Origin: Dermacoccus nishinomiyaensis
GTDB taxonomy: Bacteria > Actinomycetota > Actinomycetes > Actinomycetales > Dermatophilaceae
Reading direction: 5' to 3'
Assembly (NCBI RefSeq): GCF_900447535.1
Contig: NZ_UFXX01000001.1
Location: 2,294,001 to 2,358,000 of the forward strand
DNA length: 64,000 bases
The position numbers were made by a program, and so were the translations under genes. Of the stretch, positions 52,105 through 60,069 are shown in pieces (positions within the stretch are counted from its first letter, which is position 1; every line of letters begins with the position of its first letter). The notes below the pieces were generated by a model. The model had not been told where the DNA came from. It did not search any database and saw only the letters and a list, made by a program, of their open reading frames with translations.

Positions 52105-53049
52105 GTGGCCCCGTCACGGTTTTCCTCGTCCAGCGTCATGTCCTCCTCGACGGCCCCGGCCGTTCTCATGGTCATCGGCTCGTGCACATCCCTGCAGTTC
52201 GGGGCGAGCCTCGCGACGCAGCTGTTCGGCCCGCTCGGAGCGGCGGGCGTGACGACGCTGCGGCTCGGTCTCGCCGCCGTCATGCTGGCGCTGGTGACGC
52301 GCCCGAGGGTGCGCACCTGGACGCGTTCGCAGTGGACGGCTGTCGCCGCGTTCGGCCTCGCTCTCGCAGGTATGAACGGGATGTTCTACGAGGCGATCGC
52401 GCGCATTCCTCTCGGCCCGGCGGTCGCCATCGAGTTCCTCGGCCCGCTCGGACTGGCCGCGATCCTGTCGCGCAAGCTCAAGGACTTCGCCTGGATCGTG
52501 CTGGCGCTCGTCGGGGTCATGATCCTCGGTTTTGATGACGCAGGTGGTTCGCTCGACCTCGTCGGCGTCGCGTTCGTCCTCGGCGCGGGGTTCTTCTGGG
52601 CGCTGTACATCCTCGCGAGTGAACGCGTCGGGGGAGCGGTCGACGGCGCGGGTGGCCTCGCGATGGCGCTCGTCGTCGGCACCGTCGCACTCGTCCCGTT
52701 CGGAGCGCAGGGCGCCTGGACGGGGCTGACGGACGTCCATTACCTCGCGCTCGCCATCAGCACCGCGTTCCTCGCCTCCGTCGTCCCGTATGCGCTCGAG
52801 CTGTCGGCGCTGCGGCGGCTGCCGAAGGCCGTGTTCGGGGTGCTGCTCGCCCTCGAACCCGTCATCGCGGCGCTCGCGGGTTGGCTGCTGCTCGATCAGG
52901 GCTTCGGTGCGACGCGCACGCTTGCAGTGCTCCTCGTCGTCGTCGCCGGCGCGGGGTCGGCCATCACGGCGTCACGGCGTGACGCGACGGTCGGCGTCGC
53001 CGCCGAACATGCTCCTGACGAGCTCGCCGCGTCCATCCACGGAGGGTGA
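52105..53049 (+). CDS. EamA-family transporter, RhtA type
   Basis: 314 residues, ten membrane helices. FGASLATQLFGPLGAAGVTT and ALEPVIAALAGWLLLDQ match RhtA threonine/homoserine exporters; the substrate is inferred only. The GTG at 52105 is preferred because CAGGAG ends five bases upstream; the ATG at 52138 is an alternative closer to the first helix. The last ~25 residues are hydrophilic and their DNA is duplicated just past the stop. Confidence 0.85.
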   Translation: MAPSRFSSSSVMSSSTAPAVLMVIGSCTSLQFGASLATQLFGPLGAAGVTTLRLGLAAVMLALVTRPRVRTWTRSQWTAVAAFGLALAGMNGMFYEAIARIPLGPAVAIEFLGPLGLAAILSRKLKDFAWIVLALVGVMILGFDDAGGSLDLVGVAFVLGAGFFWALYILASERVGGAVDGAGGLAMALVVGTVALVPFGAQGAWTGLTDVHYLALAISTAFLASVVPYALELSALRRLPKAVFGVLLALEPVIAALAGWLLLDQGFGATRTLAVLLVVVAGAGSAITASRRDATVGVAAEHAPDELAASIHGG

Positions 53050-53108
53050 CGACGCCCGCGACGGTCGGTGCCGGCGGGCATGCTCCTGCCGAGTTCGCCG
53101 CCGTCCAT
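52984..53108 (+). repeat. Imperfect duplication of the rhtA-like gene tail (74-bp period)
   Basis: 52984-53036 (last codons of the gene) and 53058-53108 (downstream) share GCGACGGTCGG, CATGCTCCTG, CGAG-TCGCCG and GTCCAT in order. A further piece, CACGGAGGG-GACGA, recurs at 53154-53167. Confidence 0.7.
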
Positions 53109-53261
53109 GACGACCGGCACTCTGCCACGGCCAGTGGCGAATGTGGACGAAATTCACGGAGGGGGACGAAAATCGCAGGGGTGCACGGGGCTGCGGGGCC
53201 GCCACCGTCGCCCTTCGAGTGGCGCGATGGGGTCGTCACCGCCGCGTCCTAGACTGACGGC

Positions 53262-54233
53262 ATGAGTGAGACCACCCCTGACGAAGCCGTCCGGCAGCCA
53301 GAGAACCCCTTCGACCCGAGCGCGTGGACCGCCGTCGAGGGGTTCGAGGATCTCACCGACATCACGTACCACCGCAGTCGCGAACTCGGTTGTGTGCGTG
53401 TGGCGTTCGATCGTCCCGAGGTGCTCAACGCCTTTCGTCCGCACACCGTCGACGAGTTGTATCGCGTGCTCGATCACGCGCGCCGCACGCCGGACGTCGG
53501 CGTCGTCCTGCTCACCGGCAACGGCCCCGGGCCCGAGGGCACCGGCAGCGCCGGCAAGTGGGCGTTCTGCTCGGGCGGCGACCAGCGCATCCGTGGCCGC
53601 TCCGGCTACCAGTACGCGGCCGATCCAACGGGTGACGACTCCGCGAGCGGCGTCGACGAACTGCGTGTCAAGGCCGAAGGTGGGCGTCTGCACATCCTCG
53701 AGGTGCAACGGCTCATCCGTACGATGCCGAAGATCGTCATCTGCCTCGTGCCCGGCTGGGCCGCCGGTGGCGGGCACAGCCTGCACGTCGTGTGCGACAT
53801 GACGATGGCCTCCCGCGAGCACGCGCGGTTCAAGCAGACCGACGCCGACGTCGGCTCGTTCGATGCAGGCTACGGCTCGGCGTACCTCGCGAAGATGGTC
53901 GGGCAGAAGTTCGCGCGGGAGATCTTCTTCCTCGGCCGCACCTACACCGCCGACGACATGCACCGGATGGGTGCGGTCAACTTCGTCTGCCCGCACGCCG
54001 AGCTCGAGAGCGAGGCCCTGCAGGTGGCGCGGGAGATCATGGCGAAGTCGCCGCAGGCACAGCGCATGCTGAAGTTCGCGTTCAACCTCACCGACGACGG
54101 CCTCATGGGCCAGCAGGTGTTCGCCGGTGAGGCCACGCGCCTCGCGTACATGACGGACGAGGCCGTCGAGGGCCGCGATCAGTTCCTCGAGAAGCGCGAC
54201 CCCGACTGGTCGGGTTTCCCCTGGTACTTCTGA
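53262..54233 (+). CDS. menB: 1,4-dihydroxy-2-naphthoyl-CoA synthase
   Basis: 323 residues, crotonase fold; closes the second ring of the naphthoquinone. DRPEVLNAFRPHTVDELYR, AFCSGGDQRIRGRSGYQYA, VPGWAAGGGHSLHVVCDMT and DADVGSFDAGYGSAYLAKMVG (oxyanion and active-site Asp/Tyr) are all present. ATG at 53262 follows TAGACT (53250-53255) by six bases; no ribosome site, so leaderless. Confidence 0.97.
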   Translation: MSETTPDEAVRQPENPFDPSAWTAVEGFEDLTDITYHRSRELGCVRVAFDRPEVLNAFRPHTVDELYRVLDHARRTPDVGVVLLTGNGPGPEGTGSAGKWAFCSGGDQRIRGRSGYQYAADPTGDDSASGVDELRVKAEGGRLHILEVQRLIRTMPKIVICLVPGWAAGGGHSLHVVCDMTMASREHARFKQTDADVGSFDAGYGSAYLAKMVGQKFAREIFFLGRTYTADDMHRMGAVNFVCPHAELESEALQVAREIMAKSPQAQRMLKFAFNLTDDGLMGQQVFAGEATRLAYMTDEAVEGRDQFLEKRDPDWSGFPWYF

Positions 54234-54279
54234 GAACCCCCAGGGCCGCCCGCGCCGTCTCCTGCTGAGGCCGGGGGCC

Positions 54280-54329
54280 GCCCTCTGCGCGCAAATGCAC
54301 CCAGGTGCATTTGCGGGCAAGGTGAGGGC
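54280..54329. repeat. Near-perfect palindrome 3' of menB, family B copy 2
   Basis: TGCGCGCAAATGCACC (54286-54301), CA, GGTGCATTTGCGGGCA (54304-54319), one mismatch, framed by GCCCTC and GAGGGC. The arms match the gntP-gntK 60-bp palindrome at 14 of 16 or better. Confidence 0.85.
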
Positions 54330-54481
54330 GCGGTCTTCGCGCATGGCGGGCCGGGCGTTCCACACGTGATCTGCGATGAGCGCGCACCCGCGGGGGTGCG
54401 CGCTCATCGCTTTGGTCCATCGTCCCCCGAGGCAGAGGCAGAGGCAGAGGCCGGCGCCCAGCCCCCGTTCGCGGCATTCGA

Positions 54482-54505
54482 ACTTTACCAACCGAAAGGT
54501 AAAGT
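54482..54505 (+). promoter_or_regulatory. TetR operator
   Basis: ACTTTACC, eight bases, GGTAAAGT: a perfect inverted repeat ending seven bases before the TetR ATG, overlapping its leader. It is the likely autoregulatory site and also controls the two SMR genes downstream. Confidence 0.75.
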
Positions 54506-54512
54506 AAAGGCC

Positions 54513-55136
54513 ATGAGGCAGAGTTCACGTGAGGTCATCCTCGACGCGGCGCTCGCGCTGATGCGGCGTCAGGAGCCGGTGTCGCTCGACACGGTCGCGC
54601 ACGCGGCCGGGCTGACGAAGCCGGGGCTGATGTACCACTTCAAGACCAAGGAAGCGCTCATGCTCGCGGTCGTCGATCGGGTGGCTGACGACCAGAAGCG
54701 CCAACTGGAGAAGCTCCTGGCGGACGTCGACCCCGTGTCGCCGTGGCCGCGGCTGACGGCGTACGTCCGATGGATGCTCGCGGGCGAGGTCGACGAAGCA
54801 GACCTCGCGATGATGGCAGATCCGCGCCTGCGCGAGGTCCTCACGCGCCGCTGGGAAGAGCACTTCGAGCCCTGGGTGGCGCTGCCCGAAGGTCTCGACC
54901 CGCAGACGCGGGCACGCCTCGAGGGCGCCCGCTTCATGGCCGACGGCGTGTGGTTCGCCGACGCCAGCGGCGCCCTGCCCCTCGACGACGACGGCCGCTC
55001 GGGCGTGCAGGCACTCGCCGAACAGCTCCTCGCCCCTCAGACGCAGGGCGAGCGACACGCAGCGTCTTCGCACCAGGGGCATGCTGACGACGTCCTGCAT
55101 GGGCGCCACATCGGAGATCGGCGCCGTCGACGATGA
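54513..55136 (+). CDS. TetR-family regulator of an SMR efflux pair
   Basis: 207 residues from ATG 54513 (GGTAAAGTAAAGG precedes). Helix-turn-helix REVILDAALALMRRQEP then VSLDTVAHAAGLTKPGLMYHF (about 22-42). The ligand-binding domain ends ~170; the last ~25 residues are His/Arg-rich and irregular. It probably senses the cationic drugs or metabolites exported by the two downstream SMR proteins. Confidence 0.87.
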   Translation: MRQSSREVILDAALALMRRQEPVSLDTVAHAAGLTKPGLMYHFKTKEALMLAVVDRVADDQKRQLEKLLADVDPVSPWPRLTAYVRWMLAGEVDEADLAMMADPRLREVLTRRWEEHFEPWVALPEGLDPQTRARLEGARFMADGVWFADASGALPLDDDGRSGVQALAEQLLAPQTQGERHAASSHQGHADDVLHGRHIGDRRRRR

Positions 55137-55214
55137 CGCCCCTCACCACACGTCGCCACACGAACCCGACACGAAGCCCGGCAAGAAGATCAAGAACGTG
55201 AAGGAGGAGGAGGC

Positions 55215-55586
55215 GTGAAGAACTACCTGATGCTCGGATGCGCGGTCGTGTGCGAGGTCATCGGCTCGTCAGCGCTGAAGCGCGCGGAGCAGGACGCCGC
55301 GTGGTTTCTGCTCACGCTCATCGCCGACCTCGTCGCCTTCGTCCTGTTGGCGTTGCTGTTGCGCCGGGGCATGGCACTCAGCGTCGTCTACGGCATCTGG
55401 GGCGCGCTCGGCGTGGCGCTCACGGCATTCGTCGGGACGGTGGTGTTCGGCGAGCCCTTCACGCTGATGATGGGTTGCGGCGTCGCACTCGTCATCGGGG
55501 GCGTGATCATGGTCGAGGTCGGCTCCGACTCCCAAGCACCGGCCGAGGACGGTTCGAGCGCGACGATGAACGAGGTGCGCGCGTGA
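55215..55586 (+). CDS. Small multidrug resistance (SMR) protein, first of a pair
   Basis: 123 residues, four membrane helices. The essential glutamate is in CAVVCEVIGSSALKRAE (E14); YGIWGALGVALTAFVG and FGEPFTLMMGCGVALVIGGV are typical. A 20-residue hydrophilic tail is longer than in EmrE. GTG at 55215 has the strong site AAGGAGGAGG. Paired with the next gene it likely forms an asymmetric heterodimer like EbrAB or YkkCD. Confidence 0.9.
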   Translation: MKNYLMLGCAVVCEVIGSSALKRAEQDAAWFLLTLIADLVAFVLLALLLRRGMALSVVYGIWGALGVALTAFVGTVVFGEPFTLMMGCGVALVIGGVIMVEVGSDSQAPAEDGSSATMNEVRA

Positions 55587-55903
55587 GCTACATCTTCCTC
55601 GTCAGTGCGGTCATCAGCGAGGTGATCGGCACGGCCTTCATGCGCGTCGCAGCGCAGGGGCGGGCCCGGTACTACGCCGTGGTCGGGGTCGCTTACACCC
55701 TGGCGCTGTACCTGCTCGTGCGCACTCTGAGTGAAGGCATGGGCATCGGTGTCGCGTACGGCATCTGGGCCGCCGCAGGCGTCGCGCTGACGGCACTCGT
55801 CAGCCGGTTCGTGTTCAAGGAGCCCATCACTCGCATGATGTGGTGCGGCATGGCCCTCATCGCCGTCGGCGTCGTGCTCATCGAGGGTGGCGCACACGCC
55901 TGA
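55583..55903 (+). CDS. Small multidrug resistance (SMR) protein, second of a pair
   Basis: 106 residues, four membrane helices. Essential glutamate in SAVISEVIGTAFMRVA (E13); YGIWAAAGVALTALVSRFVF and FKEPITRMMWCGMALI follow. GTG start overlaps the stop of the first SMR gene (GTGA), so the two are made in a fixed ratio. Arg/Lys loops differ from the partner, as expected for opposite membrane orientations. Confidence 0.9.
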   Translation: MSYIFLVSAVISEVIGTAFMRVAAQGRARYYAVVGVAYTLALYLLVRTLSEGMGIGVAYGIWAAAGVALTALVSRFVFKEPITRMMWCGMALIAVGVVLIEGGAHA

Positions 55904-55942
55904 GGCCCTCGACGTCGCCGCTCTGGAACCGGCCTTGCCGAC

Positions 55943-55985
55943 GACGAACGCACCGGACGATCCGTGATCGTCCGGTGCGTTCGTC
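55943..55985. terminator. 19-bp bidirectional terminator
   Basis: GACGAACGCACCGGACGAT, loop CCGTG, ATCGTCCGGTGCGTTCGTC: perfect, between the convergent SMR and SDR genes, followed by TTGTC on the plus side. Confidence 0.85.
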
Positions 55986-55999
55986 TTGTCTGCGCTGCG

Positions 56000-56821
56000 T
56001 CAGCCCTGCGTCCAGCTCCGCGTGGCCTCGAACACCTTCGAGCCGTCGAGGTCCGCGAGCGACATCCCCGCGAACGTCGTCGCCGCGTCGCTCGTCTGCC
56101 AGCGGAAGCGGTACTCGTCCGACAGGGCCGCCCCGGCGATGGCCTCGCCCGCGCTCTCGGCGCTCTGGGCGTTGGCGAAGGCACCTTCGGTGCGCTTCAT
56201 GTACGCGGCGAGCAGGTCGGCGTACGGCCCCGCGTCGTCGCGCTGGACGTTCTCGACGAAGTTCGTCGCCACGGCGGCCGGTTCGATGACGCTGACCTTG
56301 ATGCCGAACGCCGCGGCGACCGTCGACAGCGACTGCATGAAACCCTCGACGGCGAACTTGGCGCCGCAGTAGGCGTCGGCGAACGGCTGGCCGACGGCGC
56401 CGCCGACCGACGTCACCGTCAGGATCATGCCGGACGTGGCCTTGCGCATGTGCGGCAGTGCGGCTTGCGTCAGCGCGACGGCCGAGAAGTAGTTCGTCTC
56501 CATCTGCTCCTTGATCGTCAGCATGTCGAGCGTCTCCGCGGTAGCGACGCACCCGCGCCCCGCGTTGTTGACGAGCACGTCGAGTCGCCCGTACTGCTCG
56601 ACGACCGCATTGACGAGCTTCTCGCCCGCGCCATGATCGGTGACGTCGAGTTCACGGACGTCGAGCGTGACGCCCGCCTTGGCCGCCGCCTCGTTGAGCT
56701 CGCCCGCCTTGTCGAACGAACGAACCGTCGCGACGACCGTGGCGCCCGCCTTGGCGAGAGCGATGGCGGCGTGCAGCCCCATGCCGCTGGAGGTTCCGGT
56801 GATGAGCGCGATCTTCGTCAT
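56000..56821 (-). CDS. Short-chain dehydrogenase/reductase
   Basis: 273 residues. Cofactor site LITGTSSGMGLHAA (6-19), NNAGRGCVA, catalytic Ser in TVTSVGGAVGQPF and YCGAK with Tyr and Lys. Substrate not known; classical SDR of the retinol/oxidoreductase group. The ATG at 56821 has CACAAT six bases upstream, so it may be leaderless; a longer frame has no support. Confidence 0.85.
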   Translation of the reverse strand: MTKIALITGTSSGMGLHAAIALAKAGATVVATVRSFDKAGELNEAAAKAGVTLDVRELDVTDHGAGEKLVNAVVEQYGRLDVLVNNAGRGCVATAETLDMLTIKEQMETNYFSAVALTQAALPHMRKATSGMILTVTSVGGAVGQPFADAYCGAKFAVEGFMQSLSTVAAAFGIKVSVIEPAAVATNFVENVQRDDAGPYADLLAAYMKRTEGAFANAQSAESAGEAIAGAALSDEYRFRWQTSDAATTFAGMSLADLDGSKVFEATRSWTQG

Positions 56822-56971
56822 GACGCCATTGTGTGCCCGCCTCCTGAACACGAGCGAATCGGTCGAGTAGGAGCGGCAGGATGCGCCGATTCGACCCTGC
56901 CGCTCGTATTCGCGGGGGCGCTGCGCGCGAGTCTGGGAAGCGCCGCCCGCGCATGGCCGTCAGATGGCATG

Positions 56972-57045
56972 AAGGCAGTTCATGTCCCGGGCTGGACGCG
57001 CGGGCCTGCACGTGGCGTAAGGGCGGTTCGTGTCCCGGGGCCTGC
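56972..57045 (+). repeat. Direct repeat upstream of menC
   Basis: AAGGCAGTTCATGTCCCGGG (56972-56991) and AAGGGCGGTTCGTGTCCCGGG-like (57019-57039) recur 47 bases apart, each followed by GCCTGCA. They lie 31-100 bases before menC and could be operators or a decayed duplication. A GAGCGGCAGG/CCTGCCGCTC inverted repeat (56871-56905) lies further up. Confidence 0.5.
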
Positions 57046-57075
57046 ATCGCGGAAGCTGCTGCGACGATAGGGGGC

Positions 57076-58104
57076 ATGAACGCGCGGCCTCTTGAACTGC
57101 CCCTCTCGTCGCTCGATGAGCTGCTCGATGGGTTCGAGGTCGTCTCGATTCCGCTCAACACGCGCTTTCGTGGTGTGGAGCATCGCGAGTGTGCCTATCT
57201 TCAGGGGCCTTGTGGTGCAGGAGAATTCGCGCCGTTCCTCGAGTACGGGCCGGCCGAGGCGTCGCGCTGGCTCGCGGCTGCGATCGAGGCGGCGTACCTC
57301 GGGTGGCCCGAGCCGGTGCGCGCGACGGTGCCCGTCAACGCGACCGTCCCGGCCGTTCCCGCCGGCGCCGTCGCCGGGGTGCTCGCCCGGTTCGACGGGT
57401 GCCGCACCGCGAAGGTCAAGGTGGCCGAGAGGGGCCAGAACCTCGACGACGACGTCGCCCGCGTCGCCGCCGTCCGTGACGGCCTCGGCGCCGACGCGAA
57501 GGTGCGTCTCGACGCGAACGGCGGATGGGATGTCGACCAGGCCGTCGCCGCGATCACACGACTGGCTGCGTTCGACCTCGAATACGTCGAGCAGCCCGTC
57601 ATGCCCGTCGAAGATCTGGCGCGCGTTCGGAAGACGCTCGCGCGCAACGGAATCGACGTTCTCATCGCCGCCGACGAGTCGATCCGCAAGGCCGACGACC
57701 CGATGCGCGTCGTCGAGCTCGAGGCCGCTGATCTAGCGATCGTCAAGGTCGCGCCGCTCGGGGGAGTGCGCGCGGCGCTGCGCATCGCAGACGAGACAGG
57801 CCTCCCGATGGTCGTCAGTTCGGCGCTCGATTCGAGCCCCGGGATGGCGGCAGGCGTGGCGCTCGCGGCTGCTCTGACCGAGCTCGATCACGCGTGCGGC
57901 CTCGGCACGATCAACCTGCTCGACGGCGACGTCATCGCCGACCCCCTCGTCCCTCGTGACGGGACGATCGACGTAGCTCGCGCCGCCGCCGCGCGCCACC
58001 TCGACCCGACGTGCGTCGAGCGTCACCGCGCGAGCCCCGAGCGCCGGCAGTGGTGGCGCGAGCGACTGATCGCGAGCTACCAGCACCTGAAGCGCGACGC
58101 CTGA
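57076..58104 (+). CDS. menC: o-Succinylbenzoate synthase
   Basis: 342 residues, enolase-superfamily enzyme of menaquinone synthesis. TAKVKVAERGQ holds the KxK acid/base pair, VRLDANGGWD, LEYVEQPV and IAADESIRK the metal-binding Asp/Glu/Asp, and IVKVAPLGG the second catalytic Lys. The ATG at 57076 matches family starts. MenD, MenF and MenH are not in this window. Its stop is the first triplet of an 18-bp tandem array. Confidence 0.93.
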   Translation: MNARPLELPLSSLDELLDGFEVVSIPLNTRFRGVEHRECAYLQGPCGAGEFAPFLEYGPAEASRWLAAAIEAAYLGWPEPVRATVPVNATVPAVPAGAVAGVLARFDGCRTAKVKVAERGQNLDDDVARVAAVRDGLGADAKVRLDANGGWDVDQAVAAITRLAAFDLEYVEQPVMPVEDLARVRKTLARNGIDVLIAADESIRKADDPMRVVELEAADLAIVKVAPLGGVRAALRIADETGLPMVVSSALDSSPGMAAGVALAAALTELDHACGLGTINLLDGDVIADPLVPRDGTIDVARAAAARHLDPTCVERHRASPERRQWWRERLIASYQHLKRDA

Positions 58105-58154
58105 CCGACGCTCACCACCTGACCGACGCAGACTGCCTGACCAACGCTCGGCGC
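58101..58154 (+). repeat. 18-bp tandem array (three units) starting at the menC stop
   Basis: CTGACCGACGCTCACCAC, CTGACCGACGCAGACTGC, CTGACCAACGCTCGGCGC: exact 18-base period. The TGA of the first unit is the menC stop. Confidence 0.8.
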
Positions 58155-58189
58155 GGGTTCGTCATGCCCCGGTCAGAGCTGCGAGCCGA

Positions 58190-58259
58190 CATGGCGGGGT
58201 TTCGGCCCTCAGGGGCGCCGCTGGGAGCTGTAATTCCGCATGGTGGGGTTGCAGCTCCC
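58190..58259. repeat. Dispersed gene-end repeat, family E copy 2
   Basis: Full-length match to 1391-1458. Here GGAGCTG (58224-58230) pairs with CAGCTCC (58252-58258). It lies between two 18-bp arrays in the menC/inositol-phosphatase convergent spacer. Confidence 0.65.
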
Positions 58260-58294
58260 AACCGACAGCCGGCCGGCTCACACGGCCACGCCCC

Positions 58295-58366
58295 CACGCA
58301 GCCAGCGCCACCCACTCAATCGGCGCCACTCACTCAATCGGCGCCACTCACGCAGACAGCGCAGCG
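58295..58366. repeat. 18-bp tandem array (two exact, two diverged units)
   Basis: CACTCAATCGGCGCCACT at 58313 and again at 58331, flanked by diverged units at 58295 and 58349. It ends six bases from the inositol-phosphatase stop, so both converging genes end in 18-bp arrays. Confidence 0.75.
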
Positions 58367-58371
58367 CGTCA

Positions 58372-59139
58372 TCAGACGAACAGCCGCAACCGCTCGTGCA
58401 GCGCGGCGTCGGCCGTCACGAGCAGCGGCTTGGGTGTCAGTTCGTAGCGCGGGTCGTACGGCGAGCCGTCGGCGTAGGCGGAGACGCCGCCCGCCTCGCG
58501 GATGAAGAGCGCGCCGGGCGCGTGGTCCCACGGCTTCGTCGTGACGTACAGGATGTAATCCGCGCCGCCCGAGGCGATCTGGGGGTAGTCGACCGCGCAG
58601 CACACCCACGACAGCCCGAGCGGCGGCAGCCCGTCGAGTGATTCGCCGACGCGCGTCTGACGTGACGTCACGCCCTTCGGGGCATCACCGACGACGTGCG
58701 GCTCGATGCGCACCCCGTCGAGGAAGGCGCCATTGCCCTTCTCCGCGACGTACGCGTGCCCGAGCTGCGGCTGCCACATCCAGCTGCGGACGATGTCGCC
58801 GCCGCGCATCTCGGCGACCATGACGCCGTGGTTCGGTGAGCCGTGGACGAAGTTCTTCGTGCCGTCGACGGGGTCGACCGTGAACCAGTGGTCGGCGGAT
58901 TCGATGCGGTCGAGGATGCTCGGGTCGGCTGCGACGGCTTCTTCGCCGACGATCAGCGCGTCAGGGTAGGCCTTCTGCAGTTCGGCGGTGATGAACACCT
59001 CCGCCTCGCGGTCGGCGACGGTGACGAGGTCGCCCGGGTTCTTCTCGGTCACCTCGTGCGAGGCGAGCGCCTCGAAACGGGGGTTGATGTAGGTCTCGGC
59101 GGCTTGCTGGAGCAGGGTCAGAACAGCCTGGGTATCCAC
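58372..59139 (-). CDS. Inositol monophosphatase family protein
   Basis: 255 residues. Mg-dependent phosphatase fold: DLVTVADREAEVFI, VGEEAVAADPS-type Glu, WFTVDPVDGTKNFVHGSPN (metal Asp-Pro-Val-Asp-Gly-Thr) and KPWDHAPGALFIREAGG (last metal Asp). Could act on inositol-, histidinol- or fructose-1,6-phosphate; the sequence does not decide. GTG at 59139 follows TAGGAT (59151-59146) by six bases, a leaderless pattern. Confidence 0.9.
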   Translation of the reverse strand: MDTQAVLTLLQQAAETYINPRFEALASHEVTEKNPGDLVTVADREAEVFITAELQKAYPDALIVGEEAVAADPSILDRIESADHWFTVDPVDGTKNFVHGSPNHGVMVAEMRGGDIVRSWMWQPQLGHAYVAEKGNGAFLDGVRIEPHVVGDAPKGVTSRQTRVGESLDGLPPLGLSWVCCAVDYPQIASGGADYILYVTTKPWDHAPGALFIREAGGVSAYADGSPYDPRYELTPKPLLVTADAALHERLRLFV

Positions 59140-59183
59140 GCCCTCATCCTAGGGAGTGACGCGACGTCCGACGAACCGCACGC

Positions 59184-59220
59184 ACGAACGGCGCCGCGGC
59201 CTGGGCCGGGCGCCGTTCGT
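59184..59220 (-). terminator. DedA gene terminator
   Basis: ACGAACGGCGCC (59184-59195) pairs perfectly with GGCGCCGTTCGT (59209-59220), plus GCGGCC/GGCC pairing in the loop. Confidence 0.65.
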
Positions 59221-59276
59221 CAGCGTTTCTCGATGCGGCAGCGTTGCTCGCTTCGTCAGCGTGGTCGCGACGAGTT

Positions 59277-59957
59277 TCAGTTGTCAGGGTTGTGATCGAC
59301 GATGTCGCCGGCTTCCTTGACGAGCGCCTTGGCGCGCTTGCGGTGCTTGACCCACTCGAAGATCATCGGCAGCACGCTGACGAGGACGACGACCATGATG
59401 GCGGCGTCGATGTTCTTGCCGAGGCTCGGGAAGGCACGGCCGAGGAAGAACCCGGCGAACGTCACGACGAGCACCCACAGCACGGCACCGATGGCCGACC
59501 AGGTGAAGAAGCGTTTGCGGTCCATGTGGCTCGCGCCCGCGACGACGGTGATGAACGTGCGGACGATGGGCACGAAGCGTCCGATGACGAGGGCCTTGCT
59601 GCCGTGCTTGTCGAAGAACGCGTTCGTCTGGTCGAAGTACTTCTTCTTCAGCACCCTGCCGTCGCGTTCGTACAGGGGGGTGCCGACGATCCGCCCGATC
59701 TCGTAGCCGACGACGTTGCCCGCGAACGCGGCGACGCACAGAGCCGGCAGCGAGACGTAGAGGGGGATGTCGAAGCCGCTCGTGGCAGACGTCGCGGTGA
59801 ACATGCCGATCGCGAACAGCAGCGAGTCGCCGGGCAGGATCGGGAACAGGAGCCCGCATTCGATGAAGACGATCGCGAGCGAGATCCAGAAGAACGCGCC
59901 GCCGAAGTGGGCGAGCAGGTAGTTCGGATCCATGAACTGAGGGCCGAGGGCATGCAT
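59277..59957 (-). CDS. DedA/VTT-domain membrane protein
   Basis: 226 residues, polytopic. FFWISLAIVFIECGLLFPILPGDS holds the family glutamate and ILPGDS box, and FVPIVRTFITVVAGASHMDRKRF the conserved arginines. DedA proteins are half-transporters or scramblases linked to lipid carrier recycling and membrane energetics; this one resembles the DedA next to fba in mycobacteria. The GTG at 59960 (seven bases after TAGGCT) is an equally good start one codon earlier. Confidence 0.88.
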   Translation of the reverse strand: MHALGPQFMDPNYLLAHFGGAFFWISLAIVFIECGLLFPILPGDSLLFAIGMFTATSATSGFDIPLYVSLPALCVAAFAGNVVGYEIGRIVGTPLYERDGRVLKKKYFDQTNAFFDKHGSKALVIGRFVPIVRTFITVVAGASHMDRKRFFTWSAIGAVLWVLVVTFAGFFLGRAFPSLGKNIDAAIMVVVLVSVLPMIFEWVKHRKRAKALVKEAGDIVDHNPDN

Positions 59958-59967
59958 CACGAGGCCG

Positions 59968-60062
59968 AGCCTACCGGCGGGCGATAAGAAACCGCTGAGA
60001 CGCGCGGGTGAGGTACGGCGCGTCACCCGGACGATGGTGAACTCGTCGCGCCCGCCTACGCT
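59968..60062. promoter_or_regulatory. Divergent leaderless promoters of dedA and spoU genes
   Basis: TAGGCT on the minus strand (59973-59968) and TACGCT on the plus strand (60057-60062), each seven bases from the start codon it serves (GTG 59960 and ATG 60070). Confidence 0.45.
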
Positions 60063-60069
60063 GACGGCC

